From assembly GCA_016288205.1 (NCBI GenBank), contig JAEEYO010000051.1, positions 1-48,072 of the forward strand: 48,072 bases of DNA. The letters are read 5' to 3'. Under the pieces are notes generated by a model. The model worked only from the letters and a program-made list of their open reading frames with translations, was not told where the DNA came from and did no database searches. Position numbers and translations under genes: made by a program. Each line of letters begins with the position of its first letter. Within the stretch, counting starts at the first letter, position 1. Shown piece by piece: positions 32,696 through 40,006 of the stretch. The stretch comes from Treponema sp. (lineage in GTDB: Bacteria; Spirochaetota; Spirochaetia; Treponematales; Treponemataceae).

Positions 32696-33586
32696 TTCTT
32701 CGTAACGATAGCATTTTCCAGTTGTTCAATCTGCTTTTGTAACGCTGTGATCTGTGCGGAAAGTTTTTCGTGTGTTACAGTCTTTTTCAAGTTCACTTTA
32801 CTGTTGCGTTCATCGTTCATGGAATTGACTATGATGCCGACAATCACTTTTAAAAGAACACACGCGGTGATGAACCAGTAGGAAATAAAATAAACGCTGG
32901 CAGCAGGATGCGCAAGAATTATAGGTCGTGCAACTCCACTAATCCATGAAATCTGGCACAGCGTCAAAAGAGATGCTCCAAGCGAGCCAAAATATTCTGG
33001 GAACTCACTGCCGAAAAAGTTAGTTCCGATTACTGCGTAAACATATTCGAATAGCAACAAGAGAAGAAAAACCCATAGAATCTCGGGAATCGCCCTTATT
33101 AGCCCCTTTAATATGGAACGGAATTTTCCAAGAGCGTTTACAAGTTTCAGTGCCTTGATTATTCTGAAAGAGCGGATTGCCCTTGTTGCTTTTAGAGAGC
33201 GTAGTATTCTGAAAACTCTGAATACCGCAAGATATGAAAATGATGAGAAAATAGAAATAATAACTATCAGCAGATCAAATATATTCCAAAGGTTTATGTG
33301 TCGTTCTGGTTTTCCATTTTCATCAGTTCCATGATCTGCAAAAAAAATCTTTGTTATAGACAACGAATTTGAAAATCAGTTCCGCGATGAAAAGCCAGAG
33401 GCATATCTGGTCAACCCAAAACAGAATTCTTGAAAACTGCTCAGAGAGCCCCTTTACTGTTTCCAATCCAAGCGAAATCGTGTTTACGACAATTACCGCA
33501 AGCATAAAATGTTCGTACCAGGTGTCCGCTCCACCATCAACATAGCGTCGTAGTTCTTTCAATTTTTCATAGGTAGATGTTTTCAT
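32692..33586 (-). pseudogene. Voltage-gated sodium-channel-type gene, frameshifted and lacking the filter glutamate
   Basis: The N-terminal frame (33586-33323) encodes segments S1-S2 and stops. The C-terminal frame (to 32692) encodes S3, an Arg-rich S4 (FRVFRILRSLKATRAIRSFRIIK), S5, pore and S6, then a coiled-coil tail. Removing one base from a run of eight A at 33340-33347 (plus-strand view) joins the two smoothly. The layout is that of a single-domain bacterial sodium channel. In the pore, TLCQISWISGV stands where NaChBac-type channels have TLFQ...TLESW..GV, so about four residues including the selectivity-filter Glu are missing. Both defects point to a dead gene, unless the run is phase-variable. 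Confidence 0.78.
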
Positions 33587-33601
33587 AATTTGTTAGTCTC
33601 C

Positions 33602-34351
33602 TTAAATATGCATTTCTTTAAGAAAAAGTTTCGCTTCGAGCAGGACTTTTTTGTAATTCTCACTCAATGAGTTTAAATCATAATTCGGATTCTGCTGTTG
33701 TTCATGCCAATGTGTAATGGGAAAATCTGAACCGAAAAGCATTCTATTTTTTAGACCTGCTTCACAGATTTTATTGTAGGACTCTGCCGGACAAAAGGCT
33801 GTATCTCCAAAAAGATTTTGATGCTTTGAAAAAAGTTTTATTATAACTTTCGGTTCTTTACAATGTGCAAGATGGACTTCGACATTTGGAAAATCAACAA
33901 ACCATTTTTCAAATTGCATTGGTTCATCACAAGCTGATGTTCCTGTATGAATAAAAATGGGCAATTTATGTTTATCCGAAAATGAGAATATTTCACTGAC
34001 AAGATTTGAATACTGAGTTGTCCAATTATGAAGGAATGGATGCAAGGCAATTCCAAAATATGGAAACTTAGAAAAAATGGTTTCCAAAGGAAGCTGTTCT
34101 AAAACCAGCGGGTCTGCCCAATATAAAAATCTTGTTTTCAATCCAATTGTTTCTGCAAATTTCCCAGTCTCAAAAAGTTCTTCTTCCACCGCATGATAAA
34201 ACGCTATGGAAGCATCTTTTTTGTCAAACTTCGGAGTAAAATACGCACAGATGTTTTCATCTATTCCATTATCTTTCAGAACTTTGAAAACATCGTGAAA
34301 ATCATAGTAAGAATCATAATATTGACCGATGTGCGTATGGTAATCCGTCAT
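33602..34351 (-). CDS. Amidohydrolase-family TIM-barrel protein (copy 2)
   Basis: The 249-residue protein keeps the full first metal motif DYHTHIGQYY, and also FIHTG, VHLAHC and FGSDFPITHWH. This is the amidohydrolase_2 layout, so hydrolysis of an amide or decarboxylation-type chemistry is expected. It shares ATGA with the stop of the radical SAM gene (34348-34351), so the two are translationally coupled, which links it to peptide maturation. It is the better preserved of the two paralogues. Confidence 0.78.
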   Translation of the reverse strand: MTDYHTHIGQYYDSYYDFHDVFKVLKDNGIDENICAYFTPKFDKKDASIAFYHAVEEELFETGKFAETIGLKTRFLYWADPLVLEQLPLETIFSKFPYFGIALHPFLHNWTTQYSNLVSEIFSFSDKHKLPIFIHTGTSACDEPMQFEKWFVDFPNVEVHLAHCKEPKVIIKLFSKHQNLFGDTAFCPAESYNKICEAGLKNRMLFGSDFPITHWHEQQQNPNYDLNSLSENYKKVLLEAKLFLKEMHI

Positions 34352-35814
34352 TTTTTTTCTTTGAGTAAGGATTCTCTGTATTTTAAAACAATCTCCTTGT
34401 TCTTTGCGGCAACAGCACAGAAATGCCGGTTGATTTCAAGAGGGTTTCCTGTTGGACTTTCATTTGCATTGCGAACCATGCATGGAGCACAAAATGCAGC
34501 CCTGTCGCACTTGCAACATTCCCCACCGCCCAAGTCCTTAAACTTAAGGGAACGAAGCCAGTTGATTTTTTCTGAATTGTTCCAAATGTTTTCGAGTGTA
34601 TCTTCTTTTAGATTTCCAAGAACCATTTCTTGCCAGCCAGCACATGGATAGACATTTCCATTTGCTACCATACAACATGAAGAGACACCCACGCCACAAA
34701 GTCTTCGCTCCGGGTTAAATTGGTTTTCGCTACAGCGTTGAACAAAATCAGGTGCGAGTATTGCTTTTTTGTAATCTTCATCATCTGCTATTATATCAGA
34801 AATAACTTTACCACATTCCTCAACTGAAAGGCGGTTTGCAAGGTTCGATGTCTCGTGGTTAAATTCCGCCATCATAATGTAGTCGGTCTGTGCGCGAATT
34901 TTATGCTCGTGACACCATTTGACCACATCACCGTAATCGTCCTTGTTGCCCTTCATAGTTGGACATGAAACATGAATCGGCAAATCATTTTCTATCAGTT
35001 TTAGAATATTGTTGCGCGTTTTATAGAAACTTCCCTTTACTGTTGTAATTGCATCATGATGTTCTGGAATCATTGAGTAAAGAGAAGTCTGTACGGAAGA
35101 AACATTTCCTTCTTTCATTATAGCAATGATTTCATCATCAAGAAGCGTTAGGTTAGAAAGAATGTTCACATAGAAATCGTAATTCTTTGCCGCACGTAAA
35201 AACTCCTTGAACTTTGGATGACACATACATTCTCCGCCGCTCAGAGTAACGGAAAGAACACCCATCTTTGAAAGCTGCTCAAGTACGGAATAATACAAAT
35301 CTTCCGTGATGTCATAAAGCTTTAAATCGTGCGGAATGTAGCAGTGGACACATCTCTCGTTGCATCTGCTTGTAAGCTCAATCTGGAAACTTGTTAGGTG
35401 AGGTTTGTCCTTAAAATGCTTTTCCAGAAATTCTTGCGTGTCGCTGTCCGCCCTTTGAATTGTAGGGGTAAAGTCTTCTCTGATTGTCTTGGGCTGAATT
35501 GCATTGTAAGTGAAGCCACTGTCTTTAGCGTTAAGTTCCTCTTCTGTTTCGCCTTTTATGATAAATCCGTCTGCGACAAGAGTGTCATAGAATTCTGTTG
35601 CGTCGGCTTTGATTGTCTCGCGGTCAACGTCAACGAACTGCGGCATGATTTTGTCCACAAGCTCATCGAGAGTCTGCGGCTTACGGCTCAACGCACACAA
35701 AAACACTGTTCCGCTTTCGTTAGTGCATCGATCGTTGAAGATTCCAGTTGATGTTATGTAGCCTATACCATCGTAATTGCGGATGTAGGTGTCTTTTTTC
35801 TGTCGGTAGAGCAT
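34348..35814 (-). CDS. Radical SAM/SPASM peptide maturase with PqqD-like N-terminus
   Basis: The 488-residue enzyme starts with a PqqD-like RiPP-recognition domain (about 10-90). The radical SAM core follows, with the cluster motif C-x3-C-x2-C at Cys151, Cys155 and Cys158 (TSRCNERCVHCYIP) and the SAM-binding LSGGECMCH. The C-terminus is a SPASM-type region with at least eight cysteines (RRLCGV, YPCAGW, CCKCDRAAFCAPC, HFCAV) for auxiliary Fe-S clusters. Such enzymes install thioether or carbon-carbon crosslinks on ribosomal peptides. A short Cys-containing peptide gene lies upstream in the same orientation (37204-37335) and is the likely substrate. Confidence 0.88.
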   Translation of the reverse strand: MLYRQKKDTYIRNYDGIGYITSTGIFNDRCTNESGTVFLCALSRKPQTLDELVDKIMPQFVDVDRETIKADATEFYDTLVADGFIIKGETEEELNAKDSGFTYNAIQPKTIREDFTPTIQRADSDTQEFLEKHFKDKPHLTSFQIELTSRCNERCVHCYIPHDLKLYDITEDLYYSVLEQLSKMGVLSVTLSGGECMCHPKFKEFLRAAKNYDFYVNILSNLTLLDDEIIAIMKEGNVSSVQTSLYSMIPEHHDAITTVKGSFYKTRNNILKLIENDLPIHVSCPTMKGNKDDYGDVVKWCHEHKIRAQTDYIMMAEFNHETSNLANRLSVEECGKVISDIIADDEDYKKAILAPDFVQRCSENQFNPERRLCGVGVSSCCMVANGNVYPCAGWQEMVLGNLKEDTLENIWNNSEKINWLRSLKFKDLGGGECCKCDRAAFCAPCMVRNANESPTGNPLEINRHFCAVAAKNKEIVLKYRESLLKEKK

Positions 35815-35817
35815 AGT

Positions 35818-36525
35818 TCAAACTCCGTTAAGAATTTTTTCAGATTTATTAATAGACAGTTGGCCATTTTTTATAGGAAATGACCAATCAGTTTCATTTT
35901 CAAATAGTTTGCTATGATTCACACTTTCTTTATCCATTTCATATTCTGGAATTGAATACATAAATGCCTTTTCTAAAACATAAAGACCTGCAAATGCATT
36001 CGCTACATTCTCAAGATTAGCTTCTGTATAATTGACTTTTTTTGATTCAGTATCTATTACTGTTCTGTTGTGTTTTACATGATTGTATGCAGTCCACCAA
36101 GAGGGTGTTTTCGCTTTTGTGGCTTTTGCGAGTCTGAAATAATCGCTTCCTTTTTTGTTTATTGCTTTCTCAATTCTAAAATCTATCCAAGGTATCAATG
36201 TTTCTTTACGTAAAAAAACTGTTTCCTGTTTCTCTAGTTTTTTTGTTTCTACATCAAAATTGTCTTGTATCTCATACCACCATTTGTAAATATTGTTATA
36301 TTTATCTTCTTCTTTAAAAGATGTGTTCTTTTCATGTGCCATCATTTTTCCGACAACATCTATTTCGCTGCAAACAGATAAAAGCAAATTCAAGTATTCA
36401 AAAGAAAAAGTTGAGAAGTTATCTTTGTCAAATTCAACATAGTTCAGAGTTTCAAGAAATTTCGATTCTAACCGTAAATAGTATGACCAGTAATTCTTTA
36501 CAAAAGTCATCAATTTTTCATTCAT
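35818..36525 (-). CDS. Alpha-helical protein of unknown function (HEPN-like)
   Basis: The 235-residue protein is predicted mainly helical. It contains a conserved-looking WWTAYNHVKHNR followed by a helix VANAFAGLYVLEKAF. The Asn-x-x-Lys-His-x-Arg pattern in an all-helical protein recalls HEPN-superfamily members, but the canonical R-x4-6-H is not evident, so I do not assign a function. AGGAA lies 8 nt before the ATG. It sits 3 bp ahead of the radical SAM gene, so it is in the same operon. Confidence 0.55.
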   Translation of the reverse strand: MNEKLMTFVKNYWSYYLRLESKFLETLNYVEFDKDNFSTFSFEYLNLLLSVCSEIDVVGKMMAHEKNTSFKEEDKYNNIYKWWYEIQDNFDVETKKLEKQETVFLRKETLIPWIDFRIEKAINKKGSDYFRLAKATKAKTPSWWTAYNHVKHNRTVIDTESKKVNYTEANLENVANAFAGLYVLEKAFMYSIPEYEMDKESVNHSKLFENETDWSFPIKNGQLSINKSEKILNGV

Positions 36526-36619
36526 AAATTTTATTCCTAATTATTCGAAATTTGGTAATATTGCCCATTGTCATAAAACACAAATTATTGTTGTTTGCAT
36601 ATTTTGTATTCGAACATAA

Positions 36620-37105
36620 TCATATTTTAAAATTAAATGGAGCTAATTCTAAGATATGTTCAGCCAAGGTCATGACAGTATCTGTATACCATTTCATCGC
36701 TGTGTTTTTATTTACAGTCCTTTGAGTTATTCTTGCAAGAGGAATTTCCAAGTTAAAATAATCATCATTTGTATGATTTTTGATTACATCAAGAATGCCC
36801 TTTCGTTCTTTTCCGAAACTTCGGATTGCTGTTATGATGATGTCACAAGAACATTGTTGCAGAAAATTATTAAAATTTTTGATTGATCCAACATCATCGG
36901 CAGCTGTATTTATGACAATAGACACATTTTTCCCATTTGAATCCTTTCCTTTGAGGAAATAGAGTTTGTCCACTCCTTGCATACCAGTATTTTGCGATTT
37001 AATTTGCGCATATCCATTTTTTTGTAGTTTTTTTGAAATAGCATTAAGTGTAGTCGTTTTTCCCGTGTCTGGTGCACCACCAATTAATAAAACTAATTTT
37101 GCCAT
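36620..37105 (-). CDS. Small P-loop NTPase in peptide cluster
   Basis: The 161-residue protein begins MAKLVLLIGGAPDTGKTTTLN, a Walker A motif at the extreme N-terminus, and has a second strand SIVINTAADD and third strand DIIITAIRSFGKERKG. This is a short SIMIBI/kinase-like P-loop fold; no family was recognised. GGAGG precedes ATG 37105, and the longer frame to 37135 has no support. It is the first full-size gene after the precursor peptide. Confidence 0.65.
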   Translation of the reverse strand: MAKLVLLIGGAPDTGKTTTLNAISKKLQKNGYAQIKSQNTGMQGVDKLYFLKGKDSNGKNVSIVINTAADDVGSIKNFNNFLQQCSCDIIITAIRSFGKERKGILDVIKNHTNDDYFNLEIPLARITQRTVNKNTAMKWYTDTVMTLAEHILELAPFNFKI

Positions 37106-37140
37106 ATAAATCCTCCAAAAATTATTTGTGTACATACAAC

Positions 37141-37202
37141 AGGCAGAAAGCTTTTTTGAGGCAATCTGCCTATTATCAGATTCAAGTATAAGACTTAGTC
37201 TT
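37141..37202 (-). other. Hairpins between precursor peptide and downstream genes
   Basis: Reading the minus strand from the peptide stop: a 13-bp palindrome (37190-37202), then a 7-bp stem (37165-37171 with 37141-37147) that competes with a shorter one (37159-37163 with 37167-37171). There is no T-run behind them, so they are not classic terminators. Partial termination or RNA stabilisation would let the peptide be made in excess over its enzymes. Confidence 0.4.
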
Positions 37203-37203
37203 G

Positions 37204-37335
37204 CTAGAATGTGATTTCACATTTTACGCAGTCGTGACTTGAAGAACCCATATTCCGAACATTTGTCGGACATCCAGCTGCATAGCTTCCTGCTGTGTTG
37301 TTCTGTGCGATAATCTGTGGTTTTGTGTAAGCCAT
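37204..37335 (-). CDS. RiPP precursor peptide (43 residues)
   Basis: The 43-codon frame has an AAGGAG ribosome binding site 6 nt before the ATG. The product has a leader-like first half (MAYTKPQIIAQNN) and a core with GSYAAGCPT at residues 16-24, a Gly-Ser-rich middle and HDCVKCE at 34-40, ending in Phe43. Cys22, Cys36 and Cys39 are the obvious sites for crosslinks. A radical SAM/SPASM enzyme with a peptide-recognition domain lies downstream in the same direction. I cannot place the peptide in a named RiPP class; sacti- or ranthipeptide-like thioethers are the best guess. Confidence 0.78.
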   Translation of the reverse strand: MAYTKPQIIAQNNTAGSYAAGCPTNVRNMGSSSHDCVKCEITF

Positions 37336-37491
37336 AGTTTTCTCCTTGTTATAAAAGATATTTCAAGTCCCATACGGAACTCTTGCTCAAATAGAGGTCA
37401 CATTTTGTGCTTACTACTATTTGCGTAATCCATATTTTACACCCTCTTTAGAAGTAATGCAAGTACTTTTTTACGCATAAAGTGGTAATTT

Positions 37492-37839
37492 ATGAATATG
37501 CAATTCAGGGACAATTTGAAGAGTGAATTGGATTTCCAGGATATAAAAGTAAAGGAACTTGCCGCAAGAACTGGGATCAGCAGAAGGACAATCGACCAGT
37601 ATCTTTCTTCCGCTGCAAAAATGCCATCTGCCGAGAATGCCGTAAAAATTGCTCAAGTGCTTGGCGTGAGCGTGGAATATTTGGTGACAGGTAAACCGTC
37701 GGAGTTTTCAGACGAATCAATAATTCAGGAAATTCGCTTGTTCCAGAAATATCGTCACTTTATCAGTAAAATAGAAAATCTCTCAGAACCTGCCAGAGAG
37801 TGTATCAATTTTTTTGTAGAAAAAATGGGCGGGGGATGA
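37492..37839 (+). CDS. XRE-family regulator, divergent from the peptide cluster
   Basis: The N-terminal helix-turn-helix (about residues 14-68) reads IKVKELAARTGISRRTIDQYL, then AENAVKIAQVLGVSVEYLVTG, the classic Cro/C1 layout. The C-terminal 45 residues are helical, perhaps for dimerisation. Position next to and divergent from the precursor peptide gene makes it the likely local regulator. Starts at 37492 and 37498 are both possible; neither has a clear ribosome binding site. Confidence 0.85.
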   Translation: MNMQFRDNLKSELDFQDIKVKELAARTGISRRTIDQYLSSAAKMPSAENAVKIAQVLGVSVEYLVTGKPSEFSDESIIQEIRLFQKYRHFISKIENLSEPARECINFFVEKMGGG

Positions 37840-37848
37840 AAAGGTTCT

Positions 37849-39207
37849 TTACATCACCGCAGCCATGTAAATCGGAAGGTAGACAATCTCATCTTCGCGT
37901 TTTACGTCGCCGTCGTGCAGGACATATTGAAGTCCGATTTTTTCTGCAAACTTTTTCTTAAAATTCTGGAGTGATTTTATGGCAAAGGACTTTCCTGATT
38001 TGGCTTCAATCGGGATAACCTTTCTGCCCTTTCTTATTAAAAAATCAATTTCCATGACCGGCTTCCCGGCATCATTGTATTCTATATAGAAGAGATTTTT
38101 ATGTCCGCCGGCTATAAGACACTGCGAGACCACATTTTCAATGAACATGCCTTCGTTTATGTGAAGCTTGTCCGTCAGAATCGCCTTGTAAAAATCATTG
38201 TCCATATAAGAGCCGTCGCCGAAACTCAAGTTTATAAGAAGTCCTGTATCAAGCAAATAGCATTTAAAGCGTCCGTTATCCATGCTGAGGGTAAGCGCGG
38301 GGCTTGGGTCGCTTACATTTCTTGCGACGTTTACAATCATCGCTTCGGAAAGCCAGTTCAGGGAACCCTTGTATTCACGCTGCCTTGCATTTTTATCGAT
38401 GTGTGATAATTTAAAAGTGCCGCTCTTTTCATGTTTAGAAAGCTCCGATGGGATGTTGTCCAGAATGTTTCCGATGTGCGAGCTGTTTTCTTCCTTTTGA
38501 TTCTTGATGTCGTTTCTGTAGAGGGCAAGAATCTCTTTTTTTACGAAATCAACCTTTTCAAAATCCTTGTGCTGAACATATTTTACGACAGCCTGCGGCA
38601 TCCCCCCGACGCACATATATTCTCTGAATTTCCGCATGATGTCCTTGTGCAGATTTCCAAGCGGCCTTAATTTTTCATAGAAGGCCTTTATGAGCGAAAA
38701 AGTGAAATCATCTCCTGTTGCCCAAAGGAATTCCTCAAAACTCAGCGGAAACATTTCCAAGGCATATTCCTCTGATGGAATCAGGATTTCATTTTCCTCC
38801 GCCTTTTTCTTGATTCCGGCAAGCGAGCCTGTTTCAAGATAATCGTAGCGGCCGTCTTCAAGCAGAGTTTTCAGAGCCTGCCTTGCCAGAGGGTAAAGCT
38901 GGATTTCGTCCAAAATTACAAGGGATTCGCGTTTGTAGAGTTTTACGCCGTATTGCATCTGAATGACATTGAAAAAATAATCCAAGTCCAAGAGGCTGTT
39001 TACAAAAAGATCTCGAACCGTGTCGTTTGTTGACTGGAAATTTATAGTGACAAAAGATTTGTATTCATTTTTTCCGAGCTCTTCCGCAAGTGTTGTTTTC
39101 CCGACACGTCTGGCCCCCTTCAGAAAAAGCGCGTAATCTGGCGCATATTCATTTTTCCATTTGAGCATTTCCGCATACAGATTCCTTTTCAGCACGATTT
39201 CAGCCAT
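37849..39207 (-). CDS. ATP-binding protein, AAA_14 + DUF4143
   Basis: The 452-residue protein has Walker A GARRVGKTT (residues 31-39), Walker B LVILDEIQLYPLARQ and the AAA_14 block EMFPLSFEEFLWATGD. The C-terminal DUF4143 region carries EIDFLIRKGRKVIPIEAKSG, a PD-(D/E)XK-like site. ATG 39207 has CGGAGG 7 nt upstream; the longer frame to 39225 enters a repeat. Three direct repeats lie just upstream (39223-39301). Function unknown, third member of the family in this window. Confidence 0.87.
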   Translation of the reverse strand: MAEIVLKRNLYAEMLKWKNEYAPDYALFLKGARRVGKTTLAEELGKNEYKSFVTINFQSTNDTVRDLFVNSLLDLDYFFNVIQMQYGVKLYKRESLVILDEIQLYPLARQALKTLLEDGRYDYLETGSLAGIKKKAEENEILIPSEEYALEMFPLSFEEFLWATGDDFTFSLIKAFYEKLRPLGNLHKDIMRKFREYMCVGGMPQAVVKYVQHKDFEKVDFVKKEILALYRNDIKNQKEENSSHIGNILDNIPSELSKHEKSGTFKLSHIDKNARQREYKGSLNWLSEAMIVNVARNVSDPSPALTLSMDNGRFKCYLLDTGLLINLSFGDGSYMDNDFYKAILTDKLHINEGMFIENVVSQCLIAGGHKNLFYIEYNDAGKPVMEIDFLIRKGRKVIPIEAKSGKSFAIKSLQNFKKKFAEKIGLQYVLHDGDVKREDEIVYLPIYMAAVM

Positions 39208-39222
39208 AAACGCCTCCGTTCC

Positions 39223-39301
39223 CACAAAATCTCCGCCTTTTTACCATGATTCTATCACAAAATCTCCGTGTTTTCAAGATCAGAATATCACAAAATCTCC
39301 G
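39223..39301. repeat. Three 13-bp direct repeats at exact 33-bp spacing
   Basis: CACAAAATCTCCG occurs at 39223-39235, 39256-39268 and 39289-39301; the last two copies agree over about 16 bp. They lie directly upstream of the DUF4143 gene, and the first copy lies just before its ribosome binding site. Confidence 0.85.
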
Positions 39302-39474
39302 TCTCATCATCGGAAAGCACGGATAATCCACCAAAAATTGCTGTTTTTCAAATTTTCCTCCAGTCCTCTCATAAAATGATAGACTTATATGATATGATTA
39401 AGGCATTAAGTAAAGACCGAAAAACTTCAGCCTTTTAGGGTGATTTTGAAACCTATTCACAAGGAGGCATGACC

Positions 39475-39963
39475 ATGATTACGATTGAGGAGCTTGCGGG
39501 AAAAATCTGCAGGAAGCCAGCTGCCGTAATGCGCATGATGAAGAGTCGGGGATATCTGGATGAGGACGGAAATCCTTCGGGATGGTGCATCGAAGGGAAA
39601 CTCATGAGTGAGGACGGAAGGATAAGCAAAAGAGGAGAAACGCTTCTTGTCGCCGAGCTTGGAATAGGAAAAATCCCCAGGGCGGAACTTGAAAAATTCC
39701 TTTCGAAAGCAGATTGGTGGCAATGTCATGGATGCCTGGAGTCATTTGCATTCAAGCCGGAAGAATTCTACACTGCGGACGAAATCATAGACAGATATTA
39801 CAAGCTTCCGAATGTGAGCGCAGAAATTGTCTATCAGGAGGACGAGGAATCTATTCTTGTAATCGGAGAGTATTTTTTCAACGGAGTAAAGGCACGACAG
39901 GAAGATGGGGTTGTAATAGTGCCAGGGATAAAACATCTCTACGATAGAGATTCCCGCGTCTGA
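39475..39963 (+). CDS. Hypothetical protein with possible N-terminal winged helix
   Basis: The 162-residue protein starts with an HTH-like region (ITIEELAGKICRKPAAVMRMMKSRGYLDEDGNPSG is split by a turn at about residue 28) similar in feel to the antirepressor-type domains that read YLDE-x-GNP. The C-terminal half is acidic and unassigned. ATG 39475 is chosen because AAGGAGG at 39461-39467 is 7 nt upstream; ATG 39469 would be only one base away from it. The last codons and stop lie inside a palindrome (39950-39973). No neighbour gives a functional hint. Confidence 0.6.
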   Translation: MITIEELAGKICRKPAAVMRMMKSRGYLDEDGNPSGWCIEGKLMSEDGRISKRGETLLVAELGIGKIPRAELEKFLSKADWWQCHGCLESFAFKPEEFYTADEIIDRYYKLPNVSAEIVYQEDEESILVIGEYFFNGVKARQEDGVVIVPGIKHLYDRDSRV

Positions 39964-39973
39964 GCGCGGGAAT
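39950..39973. repeat. Palindrome (9-bp stem), stop codon in loop; possible terminator or repeat element
   Basis: ATTCCCGCG (39950-39958) pairs with CGCGGGAAT (39965-39973). The TGA stop of the upstream gene is in the six-base loop. It lies between convergent genes. No T-run follows, so it may be a small dispersed repeat rather than a normal terminator. Confidence 0.6.
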
Positions 39974-40006
39974 GACATTGTTTCAGAAAAGTCGAAATTG
40001 GATTTT

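Noticed and set aside
37190..37202. Palindrome as a plain terminator of the peptide gene
   Set aside because: The loop is too small for a stable hairpin and no T-run follows.
39223..39301. CRISPR array
   Set aside because: Repeats are only 13 bp, spacers about 20 bp, three copies, and no cas gene is near.
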